Origin: Hepsetus odoe
Taxonomy: Eukaryota; Chordata; Actinopteri; Characiformes; Hepsetidae
NCBI GenBank assembly: GCA_017165825.1
Contig: CM029384.1
Location: forward strand, 16,989,282 to 17,053,281
Direction of reading: 5' to 3'
DNA length: 64,000 bases
The position numbers were made by a program, and so were the translations under genes. Positions 21,846 through 33,606 of the stretch are shown in pieces. Every line of letters starts with the position of its first letter. Positions within the stretch are counted from its first letter, which is position 1. Under the pieces are notes generated by a model. It worked only from the letters and a program-made list of their open reading frames with translations. It searched no databases and had not been told where the DNA came from.

Positions 21846-22325
21846 TTTTCACAACTCGCTGCATCCGCAAAAAGCAACCAGCATTGTGGATGATCCCTCT
21901 CACCCATCCTCCACTCTCTTCTCCCTCCTGCCATCTGGAAAAAGGTTCCGCAGCATACGAGCATCCACTACCAGGATGGGAAATAGTTTCTTCCCCCTGG
22001 CCATCAGACTTCTGAACTGTTAAGGCCTTCTTTTATTATTTATTATTTGCACACTGCACTTTAGCCATAACACTGCTGCTCTAGTACACTTTGCTATCTG
22101 TCAACAACTTGGGCTGCTTTGTTCCATGAACACTGCGGCCCTCTGATGGATGAAAGTACTGTCTGTTGTCTGTCTGCTGTCTGCACTTGTTTGCCTTGTC
22201 TTGTGTCTTATGTTGTCTGATGTCGTCCTATGTGTAGCACCAGGGTCCTGGAGGAACAGTATTTCATTTCACTCTGTACTGTGTATATGGTTGAAATGAC
22301 AATAAATACCTACTTGACTTGATAT
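21846..22325 (+). mobile_element. L2/CR1-type LINE, 3' end with ORF C-terminus
   Basis: It starts within the last part of the ORF. ACTCGCTGCATCCGC, CACCCATCCTCCACTCTCTT and GGAAATAGTTTCTTCCCC encode a diverged version of the C-terminal segment seen on the - strand at 27706-28443. It ends at a stop codon (about 22021) and then has the shared 3' UTR with GGGTCCTGGAGGAACAG and ACAATAAATACCTACTTGAC. Confidence 0.88.
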
Positions 22326-22437
22326 GCTAAATGTGTTTAGTTTTATTTCACTTAGGAGTCGTTTTAAATGATTGAGTGAAACCATGCATATTCTTTGCTT
22401 TAGGACGTCACAGCAAATTTAGTATAAACAGTCATTA

Positions 22438-22656
22438 TGAAAGTGAAAGTGACAACCCTTGTCATTGCGTGACAAGGCACAGCAAGCGTGAACCACAACG
22501 AAATTGGACCTCTGCTTTTAACCCATGCACACAAACACTGCAGCAGTGGGCAGCTATTGAATGCGCCCGGGGAGCAGTGACGGGGATAGTACCTTGCTCA
22601 GGGGTACCTCAGGGCAACCTACTTGTGAGGGAATTGAACCCACAATCTTCCGATGA
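22438..22656 (-). mobile_element. SINE family A, head truncated
   Basis: In reverse orientation: GAAAGTGAAAGTGACAACCC, AATTGGACCTCTGCTTTTAA and GAATTGAACCCACAATCTTC. The A-box end of the head is missing after 22656. It is closest to the subgroup with GGACCTCTGC (also at 36553 and 48143). Confidence 0.87.
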
Positions 22657-22726
22657 GTGAATTATATGACTTTAACTGGTGATTTACTTTTTTATTAATT
22701 TTTTTAATGGAGATAATTAACATCAA

Positions 22727-22955
22727 CATTACATTATGGTGCTCTGCTCTGACTGAGCACAGCTGGGCTCATCATGGCACAGGTGTGCTTCATTTGGGCC
22801 TGGCTATTTAAGCCCCAAGGAGTCAGAGCAGGGTGTCAGTCATTGACACGGGTGATCTCCGTTGCAGCGTTGGAGGTTTAGTTCCTTGTCCTTCAGTCCA
22901 GTCACAGATCCCTGGCTCAGCATTTATGTCCTACCCACACCACCCCAGCATTACA
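22727..22955 (+). mobile_element. 5' LTR of a small LTR retroelement
   Basis: It aligns with the solo LTR at 19278-19487 through GCTCTGCTCTGACTG, GGGCTCATCATGG, AGATCCCTGGCTCAG, ATGTCCTACCCACA and CCCAGCATTACA. The promoter-like GGCTATTTAAGCCCC lies near 22803-22818. Its 5' boundary is diverged; its 3' end is ...TTACA at 22955. The unique central part indicates a different subfamily from the solo LTR. Confidence 0.7.
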
Positions 22956-24874
22956 GAAATGACTGACCTTCTAGATGCCGCAAAGCTGTGAGGGCGGACA
23001 AGAGCGAGTGTTATGGACGATGGCAGCCACTATTGAGGAGACATTGCAGCTAATAAAGACCTGGGAGAAAAGGGCGTCAGCATGCGTTGCTTCTACGGAC
23101 CTCAGTGAGCAACTGGAGGGTGAGGAGTGGGTGCAATGGATGCCAGTGGCCACAGCCATGGAGCTCGCGCAACGTTTGACATGGCTGACATCAGATGTCA
23201 CGCTCGTAAACACCTTGGGGCCCGAGCTGCGCACGGACTGGTACAAGTTTCTTCTTCAGAGATTGGTTTCCATAGCCACGGATACCTGGATGTACTAAGC
23301 CACATGTCTTTTCCCGCTCCCGCTCCAGAAGGTGGGACTTCTGCGACAACTTCTGCCCATGTCAGGTTAGTGCGAAAGATGAAATAATCAATGGACTGAG
23401 ATCCGAAGTTCAGAGAATTGAACAAAATCTACATGAGTCTGAGAATGAATGACTGTTGAATGAAAAGTTAACGGATGCTACACTGGCCATTCAACAAGGT
23501 TCAGAGAAGCTTTAGGAGAATTAGATGCCTTAGTAAGTACAGGCCAGTTAGAAGAAATTTCAGCCACAGTTCAAGCCAAAGAAATGGAGAATGCTGATCT
23601 GAGGCGATTCTTGCAGGAAATGGAAACAAGGTGTCAGAAATTGGAAGAAAAGCAAAAGGAAATGTCTGTTCTGACAGAGAAAGTAGTGACACTTGAAGAC
23701 AAGTTGGTTTTTCTCCAAGTCACATTTAAAGAGTTGCAAGAAAGCAACCAGTCTGAGGTGTGTTCTCTTTGAGAGGAGTTGGCTAAACTTGGTAATCAAC
23801 TAGAATTAAAGCAAGCCAAATTTCTGGAGTCTGACAGGAAGAGCAAGGAGAAGGATGAACAGATTATTTTGTTAACTGAAAGCATTAGCAGTCTCAAGGA
23901 AGAACTAATAGCCAGATCAGAGAATCTTAGCCAGGCCAACGTGAGGCACAGTACACTTCTCTCTGAAGTTCAACAAAGAGATAACCAGATCAGGTGCATG
24001 AACAATCAGATCATCCCGCAGCTGAGAGAGAAATCTGTCTTGGAGCAAAGACTAGAGGAGGTGAGAGATGAGCTGCTGGAAGAACAAACAGCACGAGAAA
24101 CTGCAGACGGAGTGGATGGCAGAGAGAGAAGCACTTCTACAAAAGGGTGCTGCGATATCTGCGCCCATGATGGCGAGCGGGGCATTTATTCTGGATGATG
24201 CAACTACCTCAGAGATCGAAGCTTCTGCGGCGGCTCAGTGTCGGATCATTCAATGAAAAGAGGATGCATGACACACAGTAAAAACTGCAGTCATGGTGAT
24301 GGCAAGACCTACTGCAGTCCCGGGGATTTTCTTTGTGACACAGCGAGAGACTGTGCAGACAGCATAGCGGAAGCTGTCTATGCTCTAGTCACTAAAGCTC
24401 CTCCCTATAAACTGTCCACTGAAACCCACTGTGAGTATTCCCCTGTAGTGTGTGAAGGCCGCTCTGACTGCCCTGATGGTTCTGAAGAACTGCAGGGTGC
24501 TGTTTGTATTCTACATAGTGAGGAGGGGACAGTGCGTCTGACTGAACAGCAGTTCTATGATGGCTGCAATGCAAAGCGACGAGAAGATGAAAATTCTTAT
24601 AGTTATGTAAATACTCTTTATTTTGGACCAGGGCAACGAATGCAAGTTGCAGATTTATGTTCCTGTGACCATGGTGCCAAAGAGTGGACTAGGACTACTA
24701 TCCCTGAGCGTGGCTGCAGTGGGAAATGTGTCGGCCCTAAAAATGGGCCCAGTTATGTGCCCCATAAAGGGGGCTGTTTAAGTTTTGGGGTTTTGTTTGG
24801 CCTCCCCCCAGAGGCTCATCTAAGAGTGAGGTGATGTTTGGCGATCCAGGAGTTGCGCCTTTTAGGGGGGTAGG
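22956..24874 (+). pseudogene. Degenerate coding region of an LTR-bounded element (coiled coil plus Cys-rich/LDLR-A-like)
   Basis: I do not recognise a family. Between the LTR-like ends there are four blocks, mostly in one frame. Block 1 (22975-23298) has 107 residues including TIEETLQLIKTWEKRA. Block 2 (about 23400-23772) and block 3 (23779-24198) are rich in Glu, Gln, Lys and Leu heptads typical of a coiled coil, separated by a stop at 23770. A probable frameshift lies near 24105. Block 4 (24238-24834) is cysteine-rich and includes CEGRSDCPDGSEE, which resembles the Ca2+-binding core of an LDL-receptor class A repeat. No reverse transcriptase, protease or integrase motif is visible, so the element would be non-autonomous. 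It could be a decayed retroelement gene or a captured host sequence. Confidence 0.5.
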
Positions 24875-24906
24875 TTATGTCCTACCCGCACCACTCCTGC
24901 ATTACA
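24875..24906 (+). mobile_element. Truncated 3' LTR remnant
   Basis: TTATGTCCTACCCGCACCAC followed by TCCTGCATTACA matches the last 32 bp of the 5' LTR (22924-22955). It lies directly after TTTTAGGGGGGTAGG, which resembles a polypurine tract. Most of this LTR is deleted. Confidence 0.65.
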
Positions 24907-24984
24907 GTAGTAAAGGTTAAGATTTGTCAAATAAAGAGGTTGATTTATATTACTGGTGAGCTGAAGGTAGAAAACCACAGATTT

Positions 24985-25002
24985 GTGTTTGTGTGTATGT
25001 GC

Positions 25003-25073
<71 letters not shown>
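24985..25073. repeat. (GT)n microsatellite
   Basis: Nearly pure GT from about 25003 to 25073, with a short imperfect lead-in. Cys/Val open frames here are repeat artefacts. Confidence 0.96.
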
Positions 25074-25075
<2 letters not shown>

Positions 25076-26431
25076 AGACTGGGTAAATTTAAATTTAGCC
25101 TACATTTAAATTTAGTGTCTACTCTTTCCACTCCTGACCTGATATGTTATATGATGAAAACAAGTAATTAACAATTAAACACTGAAAGCTTAAATCTAAC
25201 TTTTTATCCTTCATCCTTTGAGCTTTGTGAACTGCAATTTCCTACAACCGACTGAGACATTCTGACATTTCTACTTGCTTCACTGCACAAAAGGTGTGCT
25301 GATGTGTATTTATCTGAAGGTGATACTTTTGTGCCTGTTGAATACTCGTTTCTCTCTTATTCCTGCTTAGGCCTGTAAAATATTCAGCCATTATCAATTA
25401 AGCTCTTGAAAGTTAATGAAAATGTGTGCAATTTACAAATATTGGTTTCATTTTATGCCACAGTCAGCCTAAGCACACATATTCACACTCTGCACACATC
25501 ATCATCATCATGCCATTTTATTATTTGAACTTATATTAGTTTAATATTGGATTGCTCTGTCTTCTATAATATATTCTGTAAGCATTCCAAGTGATTTATC
25601 AACTTAAAAAATCCAGCACCCTTCCCAAAGTATCCTGCAATCATTCCTACTACCACATTTTGCTACCCCTACACATTCCTACCATTGCAAAAATATACTG
25701 AACCGTCCTCCCATATTCTGCTTGTCAAGAGAAAAGGCTGATGATCAGTGTTTGTTTAAAAAAAAAATCTGGCATTTCCATTTCAACAGTCAGTCTCCCG
25801 CCCTCTAATTGTTTGACAGACTTGATCAGGCTTTGCTGTTCCCTCTTTTACACTTCCTAATGTTCCTATTGTTCCTCATTCAACTAACATTTTCTTCTGT
25901 TGCTTTGAGTATGGACTTCTCAATATTTGGTTTGTTAATCGGAACTGCAGAATTGCTCTCTGCAGTACTGATATTGCATAAGGCTGCAATATGTAAATGA
26001 GTACGAAGCACAGTGTACCTTACAAGGTATCCATTCACAACCCTTGGAGAGTGTGACATGGTCTTTTGATTAATTGAGGTGTTCAAGTATAGCAACAAAA
26101 GTCAAATTAAAGATTCATAGTAAATTTGAGGATTTGGGAAAAATCCTGGAAATACACAAAAATTTCAGGAATGTGCAATATGTCCCTATTCCTCAATGCA
26201 CCAAATATTAAGTTTCAATCAGTTTTTACATTTGAGAATCGTTATCAATTGATAGATCAGAACATGGCTCTGTCCTGTCTTGTTCAGAAAGGTTCTAGAG
26301 TTTTTGCATTCTTTTTTGTCTTACTCATGGCTTTGGAAGTGCTGCCCAATAATTTTATGGTTTAATGCTCAGATGCCAGTTTTTACTGGGTCTGTTTTGC
26401 TTAAACTAACACTAACACTAACTGCTCATTC
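25074..26431. other. Intron 2, nothing recognised
   Basis: AT-rich DNA with a short (CAT)n at about 25498-25511. No exon or known repeat was recognised. Confidence 0.5.
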
Positions 26432-27350
26432 TTAAAATGTCTTCTTTTCCTTTTGGCTGCTCCAGTTTAGGGGTTGCCACAGTGGATCCTCTGTCTCTAT
26501 TTCCTTTGGTCCTCTGCATGTTTCTCCTTAAAACCAACCACCCGCATGTCCTCTCTCACCATGGTCTTCCTCTATTCCTCTTTCCTGGCAGCTCCATCTT
26601 CAACATCTTCCTTCCAATATAATCCTTGTCTCTCCTCTGGACATGTCCAAACGGGTGCAACCTTGCTTCTCTAACTTTGTCTCCAAAATGTCTAACCTGA
26701 ACTGTCCCTCTGATATACTCATTCCTAATCCTGTCCATCCTCGTCACACCCAACAAAAATCTCAGCATCTTTAACTCTGAGACCTCCAGCTCCGCCTCCT
26801 GTCTTTTCTTCAGTGCCACCATCTTCAACCCATACAGCATAGCTGGTCTCACTTCTGTCCTGCAAACCTTCCCTTTTCCTCTTACTGGTACCTGCCTGTC
26901 ACAAATCACTCCAGCCACTCTTCTCCACGCATTCCAACCTGCCTGCACTCTCTTCTTCACTTCTCTTCCACAATCGCAGTTACTTTGAACTGTTGATCCC
27001 AAGTATTTAAACTCCTCTAACTCCTCTACTCCCTGCATCCTAACTGCTCCACTTTTCCTTGTTTACACTCATGTATTCTTTTTGACTTACTCATTTTCAT
27101 TCCTCTCCTCTCAAGAACATGTTTCCATCTCTCCAGGTTCTCCTCAAGCTGCTCCTTACTCTCACTGCAGATCACAATATCATCAGCAAACATCCTCGTC
27201 CAAGGAGACTAACCTTGTCCATCAACCTGTCCATTACTATTGCAAACAAGAATGGGCTCAGTGCTAATCCTTGATGTAATCCAGCCTCTACCTTAAATGC
27301 ATCCGTCACTCCCACTGCAGATCTCACCACTGTCACACTGTATGTATATA
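26432..27350 (-). mobile_element. RTE-type LINE, C-terminal RT region and 3' end
   Basis: On the - strand the open frame at 26556-27038 encodes EFKYLGSTVQSNCDCGREV, KKRVQAGWNAWRRVAGVI and FGHVQRRDKDYIGRKML. These are hallmarks of the C-terminal part of fish RTE-type reverse transcriptase proteins. Upstream coding (27040-27350) is degenerate but includes the antisense of an RT catalytic-region-like stretch (ATCATCAGCAAACATCC near 27180). The 3' end has GGCTGCTC and CCACAGTGGATCC. It abuts the 3' end of the next LINE. Confidence 0.88.
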
Positions 27351-27351
27351 T

Positions 27352-30300
27352 ATCAAGTCAAGTCAAGTCAAGCAGGATTTTATTGTCATTTCAGCCATAT
27401 ACACAGTACACAGTGAAACGAAATAACGTTCCTCCAGGACCCTGGTGCTACACTCAAGACAAGACACAAGACAAGACACAAGACAACATAAGACACAACA
27501 CGGGGCAACAAGTGCAAGACAAGACAGACAACAACAGATGGCACGACAGACAGTACATTCATCCGTGGAGGGCTGCAGTGTTGTGAAACAAAGCAGCCCA
27601 GGTAGATTATGTGTAGCAGTGTGGTGGAGCAGTGTTATTGAATTTAAAGTGCAAGAGTGCAACATGACATAAATAAATAAATGCGGGATGAAAAGTGGAC
27701 TGGGTTTAAGAGTTCAAGATATTGGTGGATTCAGAGTTCAAGAGTCTGATGGCCAGGGGGAAGAAATTATTTCCCATTCTGGAAGTGGAGGCCCGTATGC
27801 TGCGGAACCTTTTCCCGGATGACAGGAGGGAGAAGAGAGTGTGGGACGGGTGGGAGGGATCATCCACAATGCTGGTTGCTTTGCGGATGCAGCGAGTGGT
27901 GAAAATGTCTTGTACAGAGGGCTGAGAGATCCCGATGATCTTCTCAGCTGTTCTCACTACCCGTTGTAGGGACTTGCGGTCTAGGACGTTGCAGTTCCCG
28001 TACCAGGCAGTAATGCAGCCGCTCAGGATGCTCTCAATGGTTCCTCTGTAGAAGAAGGTGAGGATGGAAGGTGGGAGTTGGGCTTTCCTCAGTCTGCGCA
28101 GGAAGTAGAGGCGCTGCTGGGCTTTCTTTGTGATGGAGTTGGTGTTGAGGGACCACGTGAGGTTGTCAGTGATGTGAACACCAAGAAACTTGGTGCTCTG
28201 GACCATCTCCACAGGTGAGGTGTTGATGATAAGTGGAGTGTGGTCCCGACGTGATCTCCTGAAGTCAACAACCATCTCTTTAGTCTTGTCGACGTTCAGA
28301 GACAGGTTGTTGGTTCTGCACCAGTCCGTCAGCTCTTGTATCTCCTCTCTGTAGGCTGCCTCATCTCCACCGCTGATCAGACCTACCACGGTTGTATCAT
28401 CAGCGAATTTGATGATGTGGTTTCGAGCTGTGCTTGGCTGCACAGTCGTGGGTCATCGATGTGAACAGCAGTGGGCTGAGCACACAGCCCTGGGGGGCTC
28501 CTGTGCTCAGTGTGATGGTGTTGGAGGTGCTGCTACTGATCCTGACTGACTGGGGTCTCCCAGTCAGGAAGTCCAGGATCCAGTTACAGAGGGAGGTGTT
28601 CAGGCCCAGCAGCCTCAGCTTCTCACTGAGGGATGATGGTGTTGAATGCTGAACTGTAGTCGATGAACAGCATTTTGTCGTAACTGTCCTTTCTGTCAAG
28701 ATGAGAAAGGGCCAGGTGGAGGGTGGTGGAGATTGCATCGTCCGTTGAGCGGATGGGACGATACGCAAACTGCAGGGGGTCTAGTGAGGAGGGGATCTGG
28801 GACTTGATGTGCCTCATGACCAGCCTCTCGAAGCACTTCATGATGATGGGTGTGAGTGCGACGGGATGATAGTCGTTGAGGCAGGAGATTTCTTTGGTTT
28901 CTTTGGCACTGGAATGATGCTGGTGGTCTTGAAGCACCTTGGAACAACAGTGGTGCTCAGAGAGGTGTTGAAGATGTCGGTGAGAACATCTGCCAGCTGT
29001 TCTGCACATCCTCTGAGCACACGACCTTGAATATTGTCTGGACCGGCAGCTTTCCATGGGTTGACTCTGAGAAGAGATCTCCTCACCTCGGCTATGGTCA
29101 GACAGAGAATCTGGTCGTTCGGAGGAGGGGTGGTCTTCCTCATACGCGTGTCGTTCACTGCATCAAACCGTGCGTAGAAGTGGTTCAGCACATCTGGAAG
29201 GGTGGGGTCACCGTCACAGGCAGGTGGAGATGTCCTGTAGTTGGTTAGGGCCTGGATGCCCTGCCACATGCGCCGTGTGTCACCAGTGTTCTTGAAGTGG
29301 CCATGGATTCTCTCTGCGTGAGCACGCTTTGCTGCTCTGATGGCCCGAGACAGGTTTGCCCTCGCTTTTCTTAGGGCGGCCTCGTCCCCTGACTTGAAGG
29401 CCTTGTCCCGGGTTCTCAGGAGTCTGCGCAGCTCCGCGGTCATCCATGGCTTCTGGTTGGGTCGTGATATGATGAACTTGGAGACAGTAACATCCTCAAT
29501 GCACTTGCTGATGTAGCCAGTCACTGAAGCTGTGTACTCCTCCAGGTTGATGGAGTCACCGTAGGTTGCAGCCTCCCTGAACATGTCCCAGTCGGTGCGT
29601 TCGAAGCAGTCCTGAAGAGCAGAGATGGCTCCTATGGGCCAGGTCTTTACTTGCTTCAGGGTGGGCCTCACGTGCCTGACGATGGGTCTGTACGCTGGGA
29701 TCAGCAGCACAGAGTTGTGGTCTGAGTGTCTGAGGTGGGGGCGGGGCTCTGCTCTGTACGCGCCGGCCATGTTTGTGTAAACACAGTCCAGCGTGTTTTC
29801 CCCCCTCGTTGCAAAGTTCACATGTTGATGGAATTTGGGGAGAACTGACTTGAGATTTGCATGGTTGAAATCTCCGGCAACAATAAACAGTCCATCTGGG
29901 TGGAAGTTTTGGAGTCCACTGATAATTCCATAAAGTTCAGCCAGCGCGCTGTTAGCATTAGCGCTGTTAGTGCTAGCGCTGGGTGGAATGTAGACCGCCG
30001 TAATAAACACTGTAGAGAACTCCCTGGGCAAATAAAATGGTCTGCACCTGACTGTTATCACCTCCAGCAGTGTTGTGCAGTGTACTGAGACCAGCACAGC
30101 GTTTGTACACCATTGTGTGTTTACATAAACACACAGCCCCCCTCCGCGAGTCTTCCCAGACAGAGCGGAGTTTCTGTCCGCACGAAACACGGAGAGTCCG
30201 GCGAGTTGGATGGCGGTGTCTGGAACGCTGTCGCTGAGCCATGTCTCTGTATAAACAAAAACACAGCAGTCTCTGTACTCACTCTGGGTGTTCAGCTGGA

Positions 30301-30738
30301 GTCGTATACAGTCCAGTTTATTATCCAGGGAGCGGACATTGGCGAGGAGGACGGACGGGATAGCCGGTCGGCTAGCGTTAGCCTTGAGCTGAGCCCGGAC
30401 CCCAGCACGCTTGCCGCATTTCTGTTTCCTCTCGCACCGCTTCCTATGTCCTCTCTGTCGGCCAGGTTCAGCAGGCGATCTCGAGGACTGAAGGCCTGGT
30501 CTTCTCAGCACGCCAAGCTCCCGTAGCGTTGTTCGGAGAGTCGCTGGAAGACTGAATCCTGGCTGATTCCTGAGCTCCAGCAGTGTTTGGCGGTTAAATT
30601 TAAGAGCATTCACGGATGTGACGCTCATGTGCAAGTCTTATGGTGAAAAGTAGTCGGATGAAAGACTTTTTACAGACTTTAGCACCAAAGTTTGGACCCC
30701 AGAGCGGCCGCTGCATGTTACCGTGCCGCCATCTTGGA
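27352..30738 (-). mobile_element. Near full-length L2/CR1-type non-LTR retrotransposon
   Basis: About 3.4 kb. The 5' end lies near 30738 with AAGATGGCGGCACGGT on the - strand. A coding region follows (30634 to 27706), then a 3' UTR with TTCCTCCAGGACCCTGG in the antisense, ending in a repeated CTTGA run at 27352-27374. Two shorter copies of its 3' end lie at 1933-2170 and 21846-22325. The coding region is intact in length but broken by a few frameshifts, implying a fairly recent insertion. It lies antisense to rab26 in intron 2. Clade assignment within the CR1/L2 group is by remembered similarity. Confidence 0.93.
27706..30634 (-). pseudogene. LINE ORF: endonuclease and reverse transcriptase, frameshifted
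   Basis: In mobile LINEs this protein nicks target DNA and copies the element RNA by target-primed reverse transcription. The first open segment (30634-28838, 598 residues) has a basic N-terminus, then an APE-type endonuclease with TETWL (129-133), AGDFNHAN (253-260) and HSDH (303-306), then the linker and the start of RT (KAAGPDNIQGRVLRGCAEQL). The frame then shifts: 29057-28623 carries MLFIDYSSAFNTI (RT motif A), 28768-28400 carries STGAPQGCVLSPLLF (motif B), and 28443-27706 carries IIKFADDTTVVG (motif C), KFLGVHITDNLTW and the C-terminal CITAWYGNC region, ending at a natural stop. At least three frameshifts interrupt it. All catalytic motifs remain visible, so it is a young but probably inactive copy. 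Confidence 0.9.
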
Positions 30739-31261
30739 AATAAATTTGTCCTCTGCATTTCACCCATACAAAATGTGAACTGTGTTGAGTTCAACAGGGT
30801 ACGACAGGCCGAATATCTTTCAGCCTTAAATTTCAGATTTGAGTTCTTAGAGTTCTGCTCCACTATTTTAGCTCTACATTGCTAGACTTTATGGCCTAAT
30901 TTCCCCAATCAGTCTACATTTTTTACCTTAAATTATCTGGCATGCTTTAAACAAATAATTCTAAACTGTACAAAGAAATACAAACCATAGTAAGAACTTG
31001 CTTAAAAGTATGAGCAGAAACAAACTTTTATACATTACACTACATGAGTGAGCTGCTGAAGCATGTTATTGGAGGAGGAAGCAGGCATCAGTCTGTAAGA
31101 ATATACATCTACAGTGTTTCCTGGTGGGACATTTAAGCTTTACAGCAAAGCAACTCTTTATTGATTGATTTATTCTTGCTTTGTTCTATACTGTTGAACA
31201 GTAATTTACTGCAGACAATTTCACAAGCCTAGTTTGAATTTAAACAAGTTTTAGTTTTTGA
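30739..31261. other. Intron 2, mostly unrecognised
   Basis: GTCCTCTGCATTTCACCCAT just beyond the LINE 5' end resembles a piece of a family A SINE (reverse orientation), so the LINE may have inserted beside or into an old SINE. The rest is AT-rich. Confidence 0.35.
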
Positions 31262-31475
31262 GTTTTTTTTTTGGTATGATTCTTGCTAGAACCCTCCCTG
31301 AAATCCACCTTCCTGCAGGTTTTTTACCTCCAACTCCAACTCTAACACAGCTTTTTGAGCTAACTAAGCACTTCTGAAGGCGGTAATGATCTGACTCAGG
31401 GGGGTCCATTAGAGTTGGAGCTAAAGAGGGCAGATCTCCAGGAGCATGGTTGGTGACCAGTGGTCCACAGCAAAC
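31262..31475 (-). mobile_element. Possible dispersed teleost repeat
   Basis: On the - strand the words GGTCACCAACCATGCTCCTG, GAGATCTGCCCTC and CTGCAGGAAGGTGGATTTCA resemble, from memory, a common fish interspersed repeat ('ggagatctacc...ctgcaggaaggtggatctccagg'). The class is unknown. Confidence 0.45.
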
Positions 31476-33184
31476 GTTGCAGTTTGTCGACAAGCTTTTT
31501 TTTATTGATCACACATATAGTTGGGTGATGCACCTATTTCAACTTACTTTTGACCTACATTACCTACAGATGACTAAATTTTCCAAGAAACGTACAAGAG
31601 CTTATACCTTGTTTAACTAAACCTCAAAACTTCCCTTGAATGGGAAGTCCTTCTTGGAAAGTTGAGTTCACAGCTCCCAGTTTAGAAGATGACATCAAAG
31701 CTTTTATATATTTATTTTCTGGAAGTGTCTGGTGTTTAACCCTTTCATAATTTGTATGTGTAGAGAACAAAAATTACATGATTTTGACTACAGACTTCTG
31801 AGCCAATGGAAACACAGAGGTAGCTCTATTCAGATAAATATAAAAATGCTAGAGCTCTTCTCTGCACACTCAGGCCCAGTTTAACTCCTGTTAAACTAAA
31901 CATAGAAAAATGACATACAATGCTGCACTTTCATAACTTTTTACTGGATTAAGAGACATTTTTGCATGTGTTTCCAATCTCTGGCTGTTATTTGAAAGAC
32001 AGTACCACTTCCCAGTTGTGGGTACATACTTGCTAGTATTCAATAACCTGGATCGATCAACATTCTGATAAGGCCTAGAACCAATGTACATTTTTTTTAA
32101 TATCCTTTGGCAGTGATTGACCAAGAGCTCTTTTTGCTCACACAGAATAACTATGTGTATGCAGGAATGAGACCCCATTATTTCATTAGGTATTACAGAA
32201 TGAGACCCCATAGTTTTCATCACTTTAATGTTTTCTTTGAGTGTTTTAATGAACTGTGGTCAAAATGATGCAAGGCCATTTTCAGCTGTGAACTATTACT
32301 GATCCACCATTGTGTTAAAATGCATTGCTAAACAGATAACAGTCACATTATTGACTGTGATGTTTGGTTCATGTTACGTGCTCATGTTAGGGAGATTTGG
32401 GAGAAGTGCTACTTGAGCCTTGGTGAAAGTGTAGGCAGCGTGGGTGTATGAGTGGGTGAGAATATATGAGTGTGTAGGTGTACGATGGAGCAGATTTCTT
32501 TTGAACAGTGTGTGCAAAGACTAACCATGAAGTACTGAGTTGGGGGTGGCAGCTGCTAAAAATAACTACTCCTAGTCTAGGGCATAAGCCTCTATAAAAG
32601 ACTAAATACATTGCAATAAAGTCTGCAAGGAACAACATATTCGTTGATTTGGTTTTGGTCTGAGGATTAGTTGGATTAATTATGCAGTTTTAGTTAAAAG
32701 TAGCATTTGATTGCTATGAGTTGTTACCAAACCCAATTAATAGTGGACCGTTAATTCATGCCAGATGTATCCAATATCCAAAAGCTTTGTTTTCATTCAT
32801 CTTATTATAGCTGTAGAAAAATGAAGAAACAGCCCCCAGATACAATTAACTCCAGATACAATACAGATAAAATCACACACTTACCAGTAAAACTGTATCC
32901 AACCAGAGACTCACGAAGCACAGGACAGTAGCAGATGCACAGTCACTACAGTTCAGTCTCTAATTATGTATTGTACTAAATTGGGCAGCGGTCAACTAGT
33001 TAAAATCCATGTCTAACATAAAACAGCAGGAAAAACAACAGTATACCCAGTAATTCCTGAAAATTGCTGTACGTTACTGCTGTGGGAATGCTAAAGTAGA
33101 TAAAACCAATTCCACTGGAAGCTGTGCTAAGCCCACTTAAATAGAATATCTTAAACCAGACTGTGTGGGTTTTGACAGGGGTGG
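31476..33184. other. Intron 2, nothing recognised
   Basis: AT-rich sequence. No exon, RNA gene or known repeat was recognised. A short repeated phrase GAATGAGACCCCAT occurs twice near 32165 and 32200. Confidence 0.5.
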
Positions 33185-33606
33185 CTTATGACTCACTGCT
33201 TCTTCTTTCGGCTGCTCCCTTTAGGGGTCACCATAACAGGTTTAAATTTCTTCCTGTCCTCTGCATCTTACTCATTCGCTGTGACTGCCTGCATGTCCCC
33301 TCTCACCACATCCATAAAGCTCATCATCTCTTTAAGGCTGGCAACTCCATCCTCAACATTCTTCTCCAAATATACTCCTTGTCTCCCCTCTGTACATGCC
33401 CAAACCATATAGCATACCTGGTTTCACTACTGTCCTGTAACCTATTTTTCTATCGAAATCCACCTGTCACAGGTCATTCCTGCCACTCTAATCCACCCAT
33501 TCCAACCTGATTGCATTCTCTTCTTCATCTCTCTTCTGCAATCCTCTTTATTCTGAACTGTTGACCCCAAGTATTTCAACTCCTTCTCCTTTGCCACCTC
33601 TCTTCC
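33185..33606 (-). mobile_element. RTE-type LINE 3' fragment, internally deleted
   Basis: It shares CTTCTTTCGGCTGCTCCC, GGGGTCACCATAACAGG, CTCTCACCACATCCATAAA and CTGTTGACCCCAAGTATTT with the copies at 26432 and 34928. Compared with 26432, the middle part is shorter after CATGCCCAAACCATA, indicating an internal deletion. Confidence 0.85.

Noticed and set aside
24238..24834. Host LDLR-A protein exon
   Set aside because: It lies between LTR-like repeats, the upstream frame is broken by stops and no splice sites frame it. The retroelement explanation is simpler, although origin by capture stays open.
24983..25171. Cys/Val-rich open frames over GT repeats (also near 44627-44824 and 13348-13722)
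   Set aside because: These are translations of simple repeats.
28838..30634. 598-residue host gene
   Set aside because: The APE endonuclease and RT motifs, the repeat copies elsewhere and the frameshifts show that it is a LINE ORF.
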